From positions 14,667 through 78,666 of the forward strand of contig CAZKBP010000029.1 of the NCBI GenBank assembly GCA_964551015.1: a stretch of 64,000 nt of DNA. The letters run 5' to 3'. The position numbers were made by a program, and so were the translations under genes. The stretch is from CAZKBP01 sp964551015 (GTDB taxonomy: Bacteria > Bacteroidota > Bacteroidia > Cytophagales > Microscillaceae). The notes below the pieces were generated by a model. That model was not told the origin of the DNA, did not search any database, and saw only the letters and a list, made by a program, of their open reading frames with translations. Of the stretch, positions 37,493-44,848 are shown one piece after another (position 1 is the stretch's first letter; the number at the start of each line of letters is the position of its first letter).

Positions 37493-37911
37493 ACAAAATT
37501 TTTTCCGTTAGTTTATTGACAACATCTATATTGCTACTCTTGGGTACAAGTGCCAATATTGGCTGGATTGTGATGGGGGAATACTGGAAAGAATACAAAC
37601 TTATCTTAGGACCTTTAGCAATTGGTTTAGCAATCGGCTGGTGGCTTTTAGTCTATACAAGCTATACTAATTCAAAGTACATAGCTAAGGCACGCTGGAT
37701 ATGGACTTTTCCTAGCTTCTCTAAATTTTGCTTGTTGGTTACTGTCTTGTACGATCTTGGATACTGTATGATTGGCCCACCCTGGCGAGGCTTTGAGGTT
37801 TATTATATCTTTGTAGCTTTTTTTTGGGTCTCAGTTCTTACAATTGGATTGGTAGAGTCTGAGTCTATGGAAGAAGCAGAAAATGAGGCAGAGATGGAAG
37901 ATGATTTATAG
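37489..37911 (+). CDS. Four-TM membrane protein, putative immunity protein copy 4
   Basis: The protein is identical to copy 3 (140 aa) and carries the same truncating TAG. It is the last complete member of the array. Its presence beside copy 3 adds gene dosage but no new specificity, which points to recent unequal crossing-over. Confidence 0.7.
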   Translation: MNKIFSVSLLTTSILLLLGTSANIGWIVMGEYWKEYKLILGPLAIGLAIGWWLLVYTSYTNSKYIAKARWIWTFPSFSKFCLLVTVLYDLGYCMIGPPWRGFEVYYIFVAFFWVSVLTIGLVESESMEEAENEAEMEDDL

Positions 37912-37935
37912 AATAAACCTGAATCCAGAGACTAA

Positions 37936-37983
37936 AAAACGGCCTCTATTGACCCCGAGCAGCTACAAATCAAGATGCAATGA
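37936..37983 (+). pseudogene. Toxin 3'-end remnant, copy 4, at the array end
   Basis: Reads KTASIDPEQLQIKMQ-stop and overlaps an ATG at 37980. Only ATGAATAAA of a fifth immunity gene remains before the sequence becomes unrelated at about 37989, marking the right edge of the array. Confidence 0.72.
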
Positions 37984-37988
37984 ATAAA

Positions 37989-38328
37989 GCGGCTCTCTTG
38001 CCTGAGAGTTTCTTTTGTGCTTGGCCGAGCTTGCAGCCAGCATTTTCTTGGTCTTAGCTCACAGTGAGGCAAGATAATTCTGTATCACACATTTATCATA
38101 AACAAAGAGAAGAGGCGAGCCTTACGACATATCCCTCATCACAAATTATTCCCCCAAAAAATTTTGTTCCTCACAGAATTATACGATATTCAAGAACGCT
38201 AGAATCAGTTCTAGTAAAAAAACAAAATGCGCATGATTATTTTTCAAGCAGATGCAATCTGATTATTCTTTGGATAACTTACCAAGTCCAATATTCGTAT
38301 ACTCAAAGCTACTTCTTAACCGAATAAA
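37989..38328. other. Gene-poor region between immunity array and transposase fragment
   Basis: No gene is supported. A frame at 38064-38327 starts with GTG and has no recognisable domain or ribosome site. The region is AT-rich and probably a junction created by rearrangement or element insertion. Confidence 0.4.
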
Positions 38329-38649
38329 ATGTATTTTTTACCCCCTTTGACTGATACAGAGCGAATGACTCTGATGCAGTATCTGACCCGAAAAGACCTG
38401 AGCGATGACGAAAAACGTCGCTTTACCGCCATTAAACTGAGTGCCGAGCATCAAGTTCCCTTGAACGAATTGGCCTCTATCTTGAACATATCAAGAGCCC
38501 TCGCTGATAGTTGGTTAGAAGCCTACCAGCTTGCTGGTTTTGCTTCCTTACTAGACAATACAGAAACGGATCGCCCCCATATCTTGCCTCAAGAAATTGC
38601 TCAAGAACTCGTGGTGATAAACCAGAATCACAAACGTTTTGATGGCTAG
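38329..38649 (+). pseudogene. Truncated helix-turn-helix protein, probably IS630-type transposase N-terminus
   Basis: The 106-aa product has a helix-turn-helix (VPLNELASILNISRALADSW) followed by LAGFASLLDNTETDRPHIL, resembling the N-terminal DNA-binding part of IS630-family transposases. It stops before any DDE catalytic domain, and none is found downstream up to the terminator at 38712. It is therefore probably an insertion-sequence relic next to the immunity array. A stand-alone HTH protein is the alternative. Confidence 0.5.
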
Positions 38650-38711
38650 TGTCCGTCAACGTGACTTCTGCTAGGATCACAGCTTACTTGCTAAAAATTA
38701 CTAAAACTAGG

Positions 38712-38745
38712 AAGCCTTTGCCCCGATTGGGTAAAGGCTTTTTTA
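38712..38745 (+). terminator. Intrinsic terminator
   Basis: AAGCCTTTGCCC (38712-38723) pairs with GGGTAAAGGCTT (38729-38740), with one G-T pair and a 5-nt loop, followed by a T-run. It ends the transposase-fragment/immunity transcript. Confidence 0.88.
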
Positions 38746-38890
38746 TACTTTTGGTCTGGCTATTTTTTTTGAGAAACCTCTATTTTTAGGGTGACTTTTT
38801 CTCAATCCTACGTCTATAATTTAGCTAATTTCTCAGAGATAGCTTCTTCGGATTACAATCTATTGAGAACTAAAATTTTTAGTAACACCC

Positions 38891-39232
38891 ATGAAAAAAT
38901 ATTATTTAGGTTGGACTCTTCTAGGAATGAGTCTCCTACTTACAAGCTTAACTTGGAAAAACCCTAATCTCGACAAAGCGCAGGAAATCACGATTAGCAA
39001 TCAATCAGATAAGATGATCACGCAAATCTATCTCTTTGATGAAGAAGGTGAAGAAATCACACTCTTAACAGAGGCATTGCCCACCGGACAATCTGTGAAG
39101 GTAACCGTAAACTGTGGCGTCTATACCAGCTCTATCGAGAATGAAGATGGGGAGCTTTGCGATCAATATGATTTTGAAGTTTGTAAACAAGCAGAGTGGA
39201 AAATTTCCAATTGTGAAAATGAAGAAGAGTAA
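38891..39232 (+). CDS. Small secreted hypothetical protein
   Basis: No family is recognised. The 113-aa product has a short basic start and a hydrophobic segment (YYLGWTLLGMSLLLTSLTW) that is a signal peptide or anchor. An acidic soluble part follows with three cysteines near the end (VNCGVY, ELCDQY, EVCKQ) plus SNCENEEE, four in all, so disulfides are likely outside the cytoplasm. It stands alone between two terminators. Confidence 0.6.
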   Translation: MKKYYLGWTLLGMSLLLTSLTWKNPNLDKAQEITISNQSDKMITQIYLFDEEGEEITLLTEALPTGQSVKVTVNCGVYTSSIENEDGELCDQYDFEVCKQAEWKISNCENEEE

Positions 39233-39290
39233 TCCTCCTCACTCCTATCTCCCATTCAATCAATTAGTACAGCAGCGCAGGGCCATCTCC

Positions 39291-39323
39291 AAAAAAAGGG
39301 TTTTCACCGTAAGTGAAAACCCT
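39291..39323 (-). terminator. Intrinsic terminator for the 39.4-40.6 kb gene
   Basis: AGGGTTTTCAC (39297-39307) and GTGAAAACCCT (39313-39323) form a perfect 11-bp stem. On the minus strand it is followed by a T-run (A-run at 39291-39297 on the plus strand), 30 nt beyond the minus-strand stop. It may also stop the plus-strand small gene. Confidence 0.88.
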
Positions 39324-39352
39324 CCTTTAACTTTCAAATGAAAGCTATTTGA

Positions 39353-40612
39353 TCAAGTCTTGCGCTTTTTCTTCTTAGCCGCCGGAAACAAGATATTATT
39401 CAAAATCAGGCGATAGCCCGGTGAGGTAGGATGCAAATTCAAATCCGTAGGATCTTCACCGACAAAATGCTGATAATCTTCTGGGTCGTGACCTCCGTAG
39501 AAAGTCCAAAAACCCTTCCCGTAAGTGCTGTGAATGTAGCGAGCTTCGCTAATCTTCTTAGTTTCACCCATAATCACCACGTCAGATTTGACTAATCTTT
39601 TCTTAAAAGCAGTAGTTTGCCCCATAAACCCCTTGACCACGTGCTTGTGGCATTGTGTAAGCATGGTGGGGATGGGATCCCATTTGGCCGAAAATTTGAA
39701 CAACGTGAAGTAATCATTGCCTTCTCTCAAGCCTCTTTCAAATTGCTGATTATCAATGTTGGAATACTCGTATTCATAGGGATTGTTGTTGAGGTTGAAA
39801 TTAGTAAAAGCAAACGTTTTGCTAAAGTCCAACTTGCTTTGTGCCTGCGGGTCTGCAGGGTCCCCGTCGTACATACTTTCACAAATATCTAAACCTTCGG
39901 CTGCCAGGGCAATGTCATAGGTATCAGCCGCTGAGCACATCGCAAATAAGAATCCTCCACCCGCACAATAATCACGAATTTTTTTGACCACCGCCAATTT
40001 GAGTTGCGAGACTTTATTAAAGCCATATTTGCGAGCAGTTGCTTCAAACTCTTTTTTCTGTTCAATGTACCAAGGGTGATTGCGGTAATGCGCATAAAAT
40101 TTTCCAAACTGCCCCGTAAAATCTTCGTGGTGTAGATGAAGCCAATCGTATTTGGGTAGTTCATCTCTCATCACCTCGTCATCAAACACAACATCATAAG
40201 GAATCTCTGCATAAGTCAGCACCAGCGTTACGGCATCGTCCCAAGGTTGCTTAGACTTAGGAGAATAGACGGCCACTTTGGGGGGCTTATCTAAACGCAT
40301 GGCATCCATATTGGCTTCTGGGCTAGCGATTTGGTCTAGAATAGACGCCGTCTGTGCGTCAGAAATCACTTGGTAACCTATGCCACGGATTCTCAGTTCC
40401 TCTTCAAATTCGGTAGCATATTTAAACAAAAAGCTACCCCCTTTGTAATTAAGTAACCAATCTACCTGTGTGCCTTTTTGCAGAACCCAATAAGTAATTC
40501 CGTAGGCTTTGAGATGATTGGACTGAGTCTCATCCATAGGAATAAATAGGTAAGAAGCTTGGGCAAGTGGGCTGATCAAGACCAAGCACAAAATTGCAAT
40601 CAACTTTCGCAT
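39353..40612 (-). CDS. Periplasmic protein of the family often labelled 'asparagine synthetase B'
   Basis: The 419-aa protein has a signal peptide (cleavage near AQAS-Y) and an extended domain with class-I-glutamine-amidotransferase-like features: KPPKVAVYSP, a YDWLHLHHEDFTGQFG segment, and GGGFLFAMCSAADTYDIALA, where the Cys lies in a nucleophile-elbow-like position. The C-terminus has FYGGHDPEDYQHFVGEDPTDLNLHP and a basic tail (AAKKKKRK). Database relatives in Bacteroidota are commonly called asparagine synthetase B, but there is no ATP-pyrophosphatase domain and the protein is exported, so that name is unlikely to be right. Role unknown. Confidence 0.72.
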   Translation of the reverse strand: MRKLIAILCLVLISPLAQASYLFIPMDETQSNHLKAYGITYWVLQKGTQVDWLLNYKGGSFLFKYATEFEEELRIRGIGYQVISDAQTASILDQIASPEANMDAMRLDKPPKVAVYSPKSKQPWDDAVTLVLTYAEIPYDVVFDDEVMRDELPKYDWLHLHHEDFTGQFGKFYAHYRNHPWYIEQKKEFEATARKYGFNKVSQLKLAVVKKIRDYCAGGGFLFAMCSAADTYDIALAAEGLDICESMYDGDPADPQAQSKLDFSKTFAFTNFNLNNNPYEYEYSNIDNQQFERGLREGNDYFTLFKFSAKWDPIPTMLTQCHKHVVKGFMGQTTAFKKRLVKSDVVIMGETKKISEARYIHSTYGKGFWTFYGGHDPEDYQHFVGEDPTDLNLHPTSPGYRLILNNILFPAAKKKKRKT

Positions 40613-40657
40613 GAATATGTGGAATTTTAGTTTTTTTTAAGGAAATTTGGGTCTACA

Positions 40658-40665
40658 CAAATATA
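40658..40665 (-). promoter_or_regulatory. -7 promoter box for the 39.4-40.6 kb gene
   Basis: CAAATATA on the plus strand reads TATATTTG on the minus strand, an exact TAnnTTTG match 45 nt before the start codon. A TTG at normal spacing is not clear. Confidence 0.4.
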
Positions 40666-40754
40666 ACAAAATAAATCTTAAAAATAAGAGGTCAACCCAA
40701 TCACCCTCTCGAACGCAAGACAAGCGTGATGGATTCCTCATTTTTTAATAAAGT

Positions 40755-41990
40755 ATGAATTTTCGTGAAAATGTTAGAGAAGGACTACGTGCGGTAAAGT
40801 CCAATTTGCTTCGATCTATCCTCACTGCCCTCATCGTGGCGATTGGTATTACTTCACTCGTGGGCATCCTCACCGCCGTAGATAGCATGCAAGCCAAAGT
40901 CAACGAAAGCTTCGCTGATTTGGGAGCTAATTCTTTTGATATAGAAGTGCCCTCCCGCAGTAGAGGCTTTGGCCCTAGAAGAAGCCTAGAAAAAACCTAT
41001 CCGCCCATTGATTATCGCGAGGCCATGGCCTATAAAGAGAACATAGATTTTCCAGCACAGGTGAGTGTACAGGTGAGGCTCACGGGATCAGCCGAAGTGA
41101 AGTACCTAACCAACAAAACGAATCCGAACATACCCGTCATTGGTGCAAATGAGGCTTACTTACAAGCAGAAAGTCTGGATTTAGAACTGGGAAGAAATTT
41201 TTCTTCCGTAGAATTAGAGCAGGCCAGCTTTGTAGCCATCATCGGTTATGAAATCAAAGAAACGCTTTTTGACAAAAAATCTCCCATCAACGAACTCATT
41301 ACCGTAAGAGGTAACAAGTATAAAGTCATCGGCGTGTTAGAAGAAAAAGGAAGCTCTCAGGGGGGATCTGGAGACCGCCGCGTGATCATCCCTCTCGAGA
41401 ATGCACGGATACTGATTGGAGATAGCGCACCTACCTACGATATCAAAACCATCTTGAATAATAGTGCTGATTTCAACTATGCCATCGGTGAAGCTACAAT
41501 CCTGATGCGCCGCATTCGCAAAGACCCTCTGGGCAAGCCCGACTCTTTCGAGATTGAGCGGAGCGAAACCTTAGCTGACCGGCTCGGCGCGATCACAGGC
41601 TACCTGAAGGTGGGAGGCTTCGTGGTGGGGTTGATTACACTCTTAGGGGCCTCGATTGGACTGATGAACATCATGATGGTTTCGGTTACAGAGCGAACCC
41701 GAGAAATCGGTGTGCGCAAAGCACTCGGGGCTACCCCTCAGCGTATCCGGCAGCAATTTTTGATAGAAGCAGTTTTGATTTGTCAGATTGGTGGAGTAGC
41801 TGGAATCATCTCGGGAATTGCCATTGGTAATGTGCTCTCTTCAGCTTTGGGTGCGGGCAAGTTTATTGTCCCTTGGGTGTGGATCATCGTGTCTCTGATT
41901 GTGTGTGTGGTGGTAGGAATTGGCTCGGGCTTTTATCCTGCTTTTAAGGCATCTAAACTTGATCCCATAGAATCTTTGCGTTTTGAATAA
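40755..41990 (+). CDS. MacB/FtsX-type ABC transporter permease
   Basis: The 411-aa protein has an N-terminal TM helix (LLRSILTALIVAIGITSLVGIL), a periplasmic MacB-PCD domain of about 230 aa, and three C-terminal TM helices. The second half has the FtsX motif TERTREIGVRKALGATPQRIRQQFLIEA. Such permeases couple to a MacB-type ATPase for mechanotransmission or export across the envelope. No ATPase gene is adjacent, so its partner lies elsewhere. Length matches single-FtsX permeases. Confidence 0.9.
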   Translation: MNFRENVREGLRAVKSNLLRSILTALIVAIGITSLVGILTAVDSMQAKVNESFADLGANSFDIEVPSRSRGFGPRRSLEKTYPPIDYREAMAYKENIDFPAQVSVQVRLTGSAEVKYLTNKTNPNIPVIGANEAYLQAESLDLELGRNFSSVELEQASFVAIIGYEIKETLFDKKSPINELITVRGNKYKVIGVLEEKGSSQGGSGDRRVIIPLENARILIGDSAPTYDIKTILNNSADFNYAIGEATILMRRIRKDPLGKPDSFEIERSETLADRLGAITGYLKVGGFVVGLITLLGASIGLMNIMMVSVTERTREIGVRKALGATPQRIRQQFLIEAVLICQIGGVAGIISGIAIGNVLSSALGAGKFIVPWVWIIVSLIVCVVVGIGSGFYPAFKASKLDPIESLRFE

Positions 41991-42009
41991 ATTTGTTTAA
42001 ATTAACCCC

Positions 42010-42045
42010 GATTTCCAAATACTAGGAAATCTAGAATTATTTTTT
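42010..42045 (+). terminator. Probable terminator after the permease gene
   Basis: GATTTCC (42010-42016) and GGAAATC (42025-42031) pair around an 8-nt loop, followed closely by a T-rich run (about 42036-42045). It is 20 nt after the permease stop and 17 nt before the next gene, so it may partly attenuate read-through. Confidence 0.5.
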
Positions 42046-42061
42046 CACTTTTTGAACCACA

Positions 42062-43000
42062 ATGGCAGAAGATTCAAGAACAGATATTACCGTAAGACAA
42101 GGTTATAACCTACCTGTCTTAATCGGACTGGGCGTACTACTAGTACTATCCATTGTATATATTATCTACGCGATCAATCGGCAGAACTCATTGATAGGGC
42201 AGGCTCTCACACAGAAGCAGCAAATTGATAGCTTGCAAGAAGAAAACGAGCTCTATCTTCGGAAAGTTACCGAACTAGACGATCGTGCTTTCGCACTGGA
42301 TAAAAAAGTACAAGAACTCTCTGATGAGAAAGAACGCCTCATCAACGCCCGCGATTCCGTGCAGAGACTCCTTACTTATGCTCGTACTCGTGAGCAAAAT
42401 GCACAGGGAAAAATCGCTCAACTGCAAAAACAATTAAAAGACTTGCAGACCAAGCTGAACGATGTACAGAGTAAATATGACGATCTTCTGGCAAGTAGCG
42501 GTACTTCTAGTGATGCCCTGCAGAGGCAGGTAGAGCAACTGACCGCCGAGAGAAATTCACTCGCTCAGGAAAATCAAAGATTACAGAGAGAGCTATTGAC
42601 TTATGCTGGAAATGCGGATAACCGAACCGCCATTTTTACTACTAGTATGAGTGCTATCCCTGGCGAAATCAAGCGAGATCGCTTTTCTCCTTCTAAACGT
42701 TCTCAAAATGCCGACCGCGTGCAGGTGAGCTTTACGCTGAGCCGCCCTCCTCGACCTACGGAAAACTTGATCTTTAAGGTCTACAATCCGCAAGGACAGG
42801 AAATTACCATCAAGCCACGTTATCGTAATGAGCTAAATGCCCCCGAAGACCCTACGAATCAACAAGCTATCCTTGAATTTGAGCGTGGCTTCTTGATTAG
42901 AGGTGCCGAAGGCCAATTTTCTGTGCGACTTTATCTAACGGACGTGAATAAAGGGATAGAAAATCAAGAAATTGGAATTGCGCAATTTGAATTAAAGTAA
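42062..43000 (+). CDS. Single-TM coiled-coil protein
   Basis: The 312-aa product has a short cytoplasmic start, one TM helix (LPVLIGLGVLLVLSIVYIIYAI, about residues 18-39) and then a long coiled coil rich in Q, E, K and L (about 45-175) with heptad spacing. The C-terminal domain of about 120 aa is beta-rich (RVQVSFTLSRPPRPTENLIFKVY...). Bacteroidota genomes often have such proteins, called chromosome-segregation-like by coiled-coil similarity alone; I would not assign that role. It lies between the permease and infC, in the place where thrS often stands in other genomes. Confidence 0.7.
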   Translation: MAEDSRTDITVRQGYNLPVLIGLGVLLVLSIVYIIYAINRQNSLIGQALTQKQQIDSLQEENELYLRKVTELDDRAFALDKKVQELSDEKERLINARDSVQRLLTYARTREQNAQGKIAQLQKQLKDLQTKLNDVQSKYDDLLASSGTSSDALQRQVEQLTAERNSLAQENQRLQRELLTYAGNADNRTAIFTTSMSAIPGEIKRDRFSPSKRSQNADRVQVSFTLSRPPRPTENLIFKVYNPQGQEITIKPRYRNELNAPEDPTNQQAILEFERGFLIRGAEGQFSVRLYLTDVNKGIENQEIGIAQFELK

Positions 43001-43080
43001 ACTTAAGTTTGAGAAATCTGTTTATATAGTATAGAGGCGATACTTCCGCCTACATAGTTAACCAATTGTTTAATCAAATC

Positions 43081-43088
43081 AAGGAGGT
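43081..43088 (+). promoter_or_regulatory. Strong Shine-Dalgarno site of infC
   Basis: AAGGAGGT lies 5 nt before the ATT start codon at 43094. A near-perfect anti-16S match is uncommon in Bacteroidota, where most genes lack one, and here it decides the start. Confidence 0.75.
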
Positions 43089-43093
43089 AGAAA

Positions 43094-43693
43094 ATTAGAA
43101 ATAATAGGAGAAACAATTATCGAGGAAGAGGAAGAGCAGTAGAACCTTACCGAATCAACAACAAAATCAAGACCCCAGAAGTGCGTATAGTGGGTGAAAA
43201 TGTTGAACAAGGTGTTTATCCCATCAAGGAAGCTCTTCGTATGGCCGAAAATCAAGGGCTTGATTTAGTAGAAATCTCTCCCAAGGCAGATCCTCCGGTC
43301 TGTAAAATCATTGACTACTCTAAGTTCAAGTACGAGCAAAAGAAAAAGCAAAAAGAACTGAAAGCTAAGCAACAAAAAGTAGTAGTCAAAGAAATTCGTT
43401 TTGGCCCCAATACGGATGACCACGATTTTAACTTCAAACTTAATCATGCTAAAAACTTTTTGCAAGATGGAGCTAAGTTAAAAGCCTATGTGCATTTCGT
43501 GGGAAGAACAATCGTCTTCAAAGAACGTGGCGAATTACTCCTACTTCGCTTTGCTCAGGCACTAGAAGAACACGGTAAAGTAGAACAAATGCCCAAACTA
43601 GAGGGCAAAAGGATGACCCTTATGATGTCACCCAAGCCCAGTAGTAAAAAGAGCAAGCCTAAGGAGAAAGAAAAGGAAAAGCAAGAGAGTTAA
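43094..43693 (+). CDS. infC: Translation initiation factor IF-3 with ATT start
   Basis: IF-3 binds the 30S subunit and proofreads initiator tRNA and start-codon choice. The frame is closed by TAG at 43088 and contains no ATG, GTG or TTG before a GTG at 43181. That GTG would delete the conserved N-terminal segment AVEPYRINNKIKTPEVR. Starting at ATT (43094) gives RNNRRNNYRGRGRAVEPY, a full 199-aa protein with N-domain, linker and C-domain (KEIRFGPNTDDHDFNFKLNH) plus a charged K/E/S tail. An ATT start is the known autoregulatory device of E. coli infC. rpmI and rplT follow. Confidence 0.93.
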   Translation: MRNNRRNNYRGRGRAVEPYRINNKIKTPEVRIVGENVEQGVYPIKEALRMAENQGLDLVEISPKADPPVCKIIDYSKFKYEQKKKQKELKAKQQKVVVKEIRFGPNTDDHDFNFKLNHAKNFLQDGAKLKAYVHFVGRTIVFKERGELLLLRFAQALEEHGKVEQMPKLEGKRMTLMMSPKPSSKKSKPKEKEKEKQES

Positions 43694-43749
43694 TCGCGCA
43701 TCGCTCCTTATCCTAAGGAACCCCCGCTAAAAATGATTTGAATTTTGTA

Positions 43750-43780
43750 CCGAGGTTATTTATTAATCTCGGAATTTTTT
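43750..43780 (+). terminator. Terminator/attenuator between infC and rpmI
   Basis: CCGAGGTTA (43750-43758) pairs with TAATCTCGG (43764-43772) with one G-T pair and a 5-nt loop, followed by a T-run. It can end the infC transcript, or act as an attenuator before rpmI. Confidence 0.6.
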
Positions 43781-43783
43781 CTA

Positions 43784-43792
43784 TATATTTGC
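43784..43792 (+). promoter_or_regulatory. -7 promoter box for rpmI-rplT
   Basis: TATATTTGC is an exact TAnnTTTG box, 21 nt before the rpmI ATG and directly after the hairpin. It suggests that rpmI-rplT is also transcribed independently of infC. The -33 element is not clear because the hairpin occupies that place. Confidence 0.5.
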
Positions 43793-43813
43793 AAGCCTAA
43801 AAATTAAGCCGAT

Positions 43814-44014
43814 ATGTCCAAAAACAAAGTGAAGCCTAATTCTGGGGCTAAGAAAAGATTTAAGTTGACAGGTACTGGGAAAATTAAGAGAAAGCACGCG
43901 TTTCGTCGCCACATTCTTACCAAAAAAGAAACCAAGCAGAAGAGACGCTTACGTCAAGATGCCTTAGTTCATCCTGCCGACGAAAACAACGTCAAAGCGC
44001 TTCTCTGGATTTAG
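43814..44014 (+). CDS. rpmI: 50S ribosomal protein L35 (bL35)
   Basis: The 66-aa basic protein has the bL35 signature: KVKPNSGAKKRFKLTGTGKI followed by KRKHAFRRHILTKK. Length is exactly that of the family. It lies between infC and rplT, the conserved bacterial order. Likely under control of its own promoter and possibly of L20 feedback, as in other bacteria. Confidence 0.97.
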   Translation: MSKNKVKPNSGAKKRFKLTGTGKIKRKHAFRRHILTKKETKQKRRLRQDALVHPADENNVKALLWI

Positions 44015-44118
44015 TATCTGACTAGCAAATCCTTTCCTGTTATTATTTTAACCGATGGAGGCTCCTAAGTAATTTGCTGTTTACGAGCAAATTCGCCGAA
44101 CATCTAAATTGTATCTAT

Positions 44119-44463
44119 ATGCCACGTTCCGTTAATGTCGTAGCCGCTCGTAAGCGAAGAAAAAAAGTCATGAAATTGGCTAGGGGCTACTATGGTAGAC
44201 GAAAAAATGTCTGGACAGTAGCCAAAAATGCAGTCGAGAAAGGACTACAGTACGCTTACCGCGATCGCAAACAGAAAAAGAGAAATTTCCGCCGCCTCTG
44301 GATACAGCGTATCAATGCCGGAGCCAGAATACACGGATTGAGCTACTCTGAATTCATTCACAAACTCAAGCAGGCCGAAGTGGAATTGAATCGTAAGGTT
44401 TTAGCAGACCTCGCTATGAACCATCCCGAAGCCTTCAAAGCCGTTGTGGATAAGGTCAAGTAA
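44119..44463 (+). CDS. rplT: 50S ribosomal protein L20 (bL20)
   Basis: The 114-aa protein begins MPRSVNVVAARKRRKKVMKL and continues GYYGRRKNVWTVAKNAVEKG, diagnostic of bL20, an early 23S rRNA-binding assembly protein and autoregulator of this operon in other bacteria. An upstream in-frame start at 44074 would add 15 unrelated residues, so the ATG at 44119 is chosen. It is 104 nt after rpmI. Confidence 0.97.
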   Translation: MPRSVNVVAARKRRKKVMKLARGYYGRRKNVWTVAKNAVEKGLQYAYRDRKQKKRNFRRLWIQRINAGARIHGLSYSEFIHKLKQAEVELNRKVLADLAMNHPEAFKAVVDKVK

Positions 44464-44477
44464 AAGCTATTTTGTTG

Positions 44478-44507
44478 AAAAGCTGAACGTAACCGTTCAG
44501 CTTTTTT
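44478..44507 (+). terminator. Intrinsic terminator of the rpmI-rplT operon
   Basis: AAAAGCTGAACG (44478-44489) and CGTTCAGCTTTT (44494-44505) form a perfect 12-bp stem with a TAAC loop and T-run, 15 nt after the rplT stop. Confidence 0.95.
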
Positions 44508-44596
44508 GATGGCTAGCTACTATTTTCAAAAAAAACTGCGACTTTCTGCCCCACCATTTCACGAAAGAAACGAGCAAATCGCCACGAATAACAAAC

Positions 44597-44848
44597 TCAC
44601 AGTTGATTGTGCGAACCATCACAAAAAGGTGGGTTACTCGTAGCCTTACATCCGCAAAAATAAACGGTCTTAGCCTCTTCAAAAGTTTGCATAATCGGAC
44701 TGAAATCACCTCCCTTATGAGAACCATCACAAAAGGGCTGGTTTTGACTCACTCCACAACTACACCAAAAGTATTTTTTTTCGGCTTCCACTTCCACAGC
44801 GTAAGGCGATTTCTGGGCAACCTTTGCGTTTTGTCCTGAATTTTCCAT
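44597..44848 (-). CDS. Double CDGSH iron-sulfur domain protein
   Basis: The 83-aa protein carries two complete CDGSH motifs, CSCGVSQNQPFCDGSH and CGCKATSNPPFCDGSH, each binding one redox-active [2Fe-2S] cluster through three Cys and one His. This arrangement resembles the two-motif MiNT/CISD3 type. No TM segment is present, so it is soluble and cytoplasmic. The ATG at 44848 (MENSGQ) is chosen over one at 44911, which would add an unrelated hydrophobic stretch. It is convergent with rplT. Physiological partner unknown. Confidence 0.9.
   Translation of the reverse strand: MENSGQNAKVAQKSPYAVEVEAEKKYFWCSCGVSQNQPFCDGSHKGGDFSPIMQTFEEAKTVYFCGCKATSNPPFCDGSHNQL

Larger units (their letters stand above)
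36998..37979 (+). repeat. Two near-identical 491-bp tandem units
   Basis: Units 36998-37488 and 37489-37979 each hold one immunity gene and one toxin-tail remnant. By eye the coding parts differ only at two silent sites near the start (AAT/AAC and TTC/TTT). Both share the same early TAG, so the duplication came after that mutation and is recent, or the copies are kept alike by gene conversion. Confidence 0.85.

Noticed and set aside
38064..38327. 87-aa frame between the immunity array and the transposase fragment
   Set aside because: GTG start, no recognisable domain, low-complexity AT-rich DNA and no ribosome site; probably not a gene.
43181..43693. infC starting at GTG 43181
   Set aside because: It removes the conserved IF-3 N-terminal segment; the in-frame ATT at 43094 with a strong Shine-Dalgarno site restores it.
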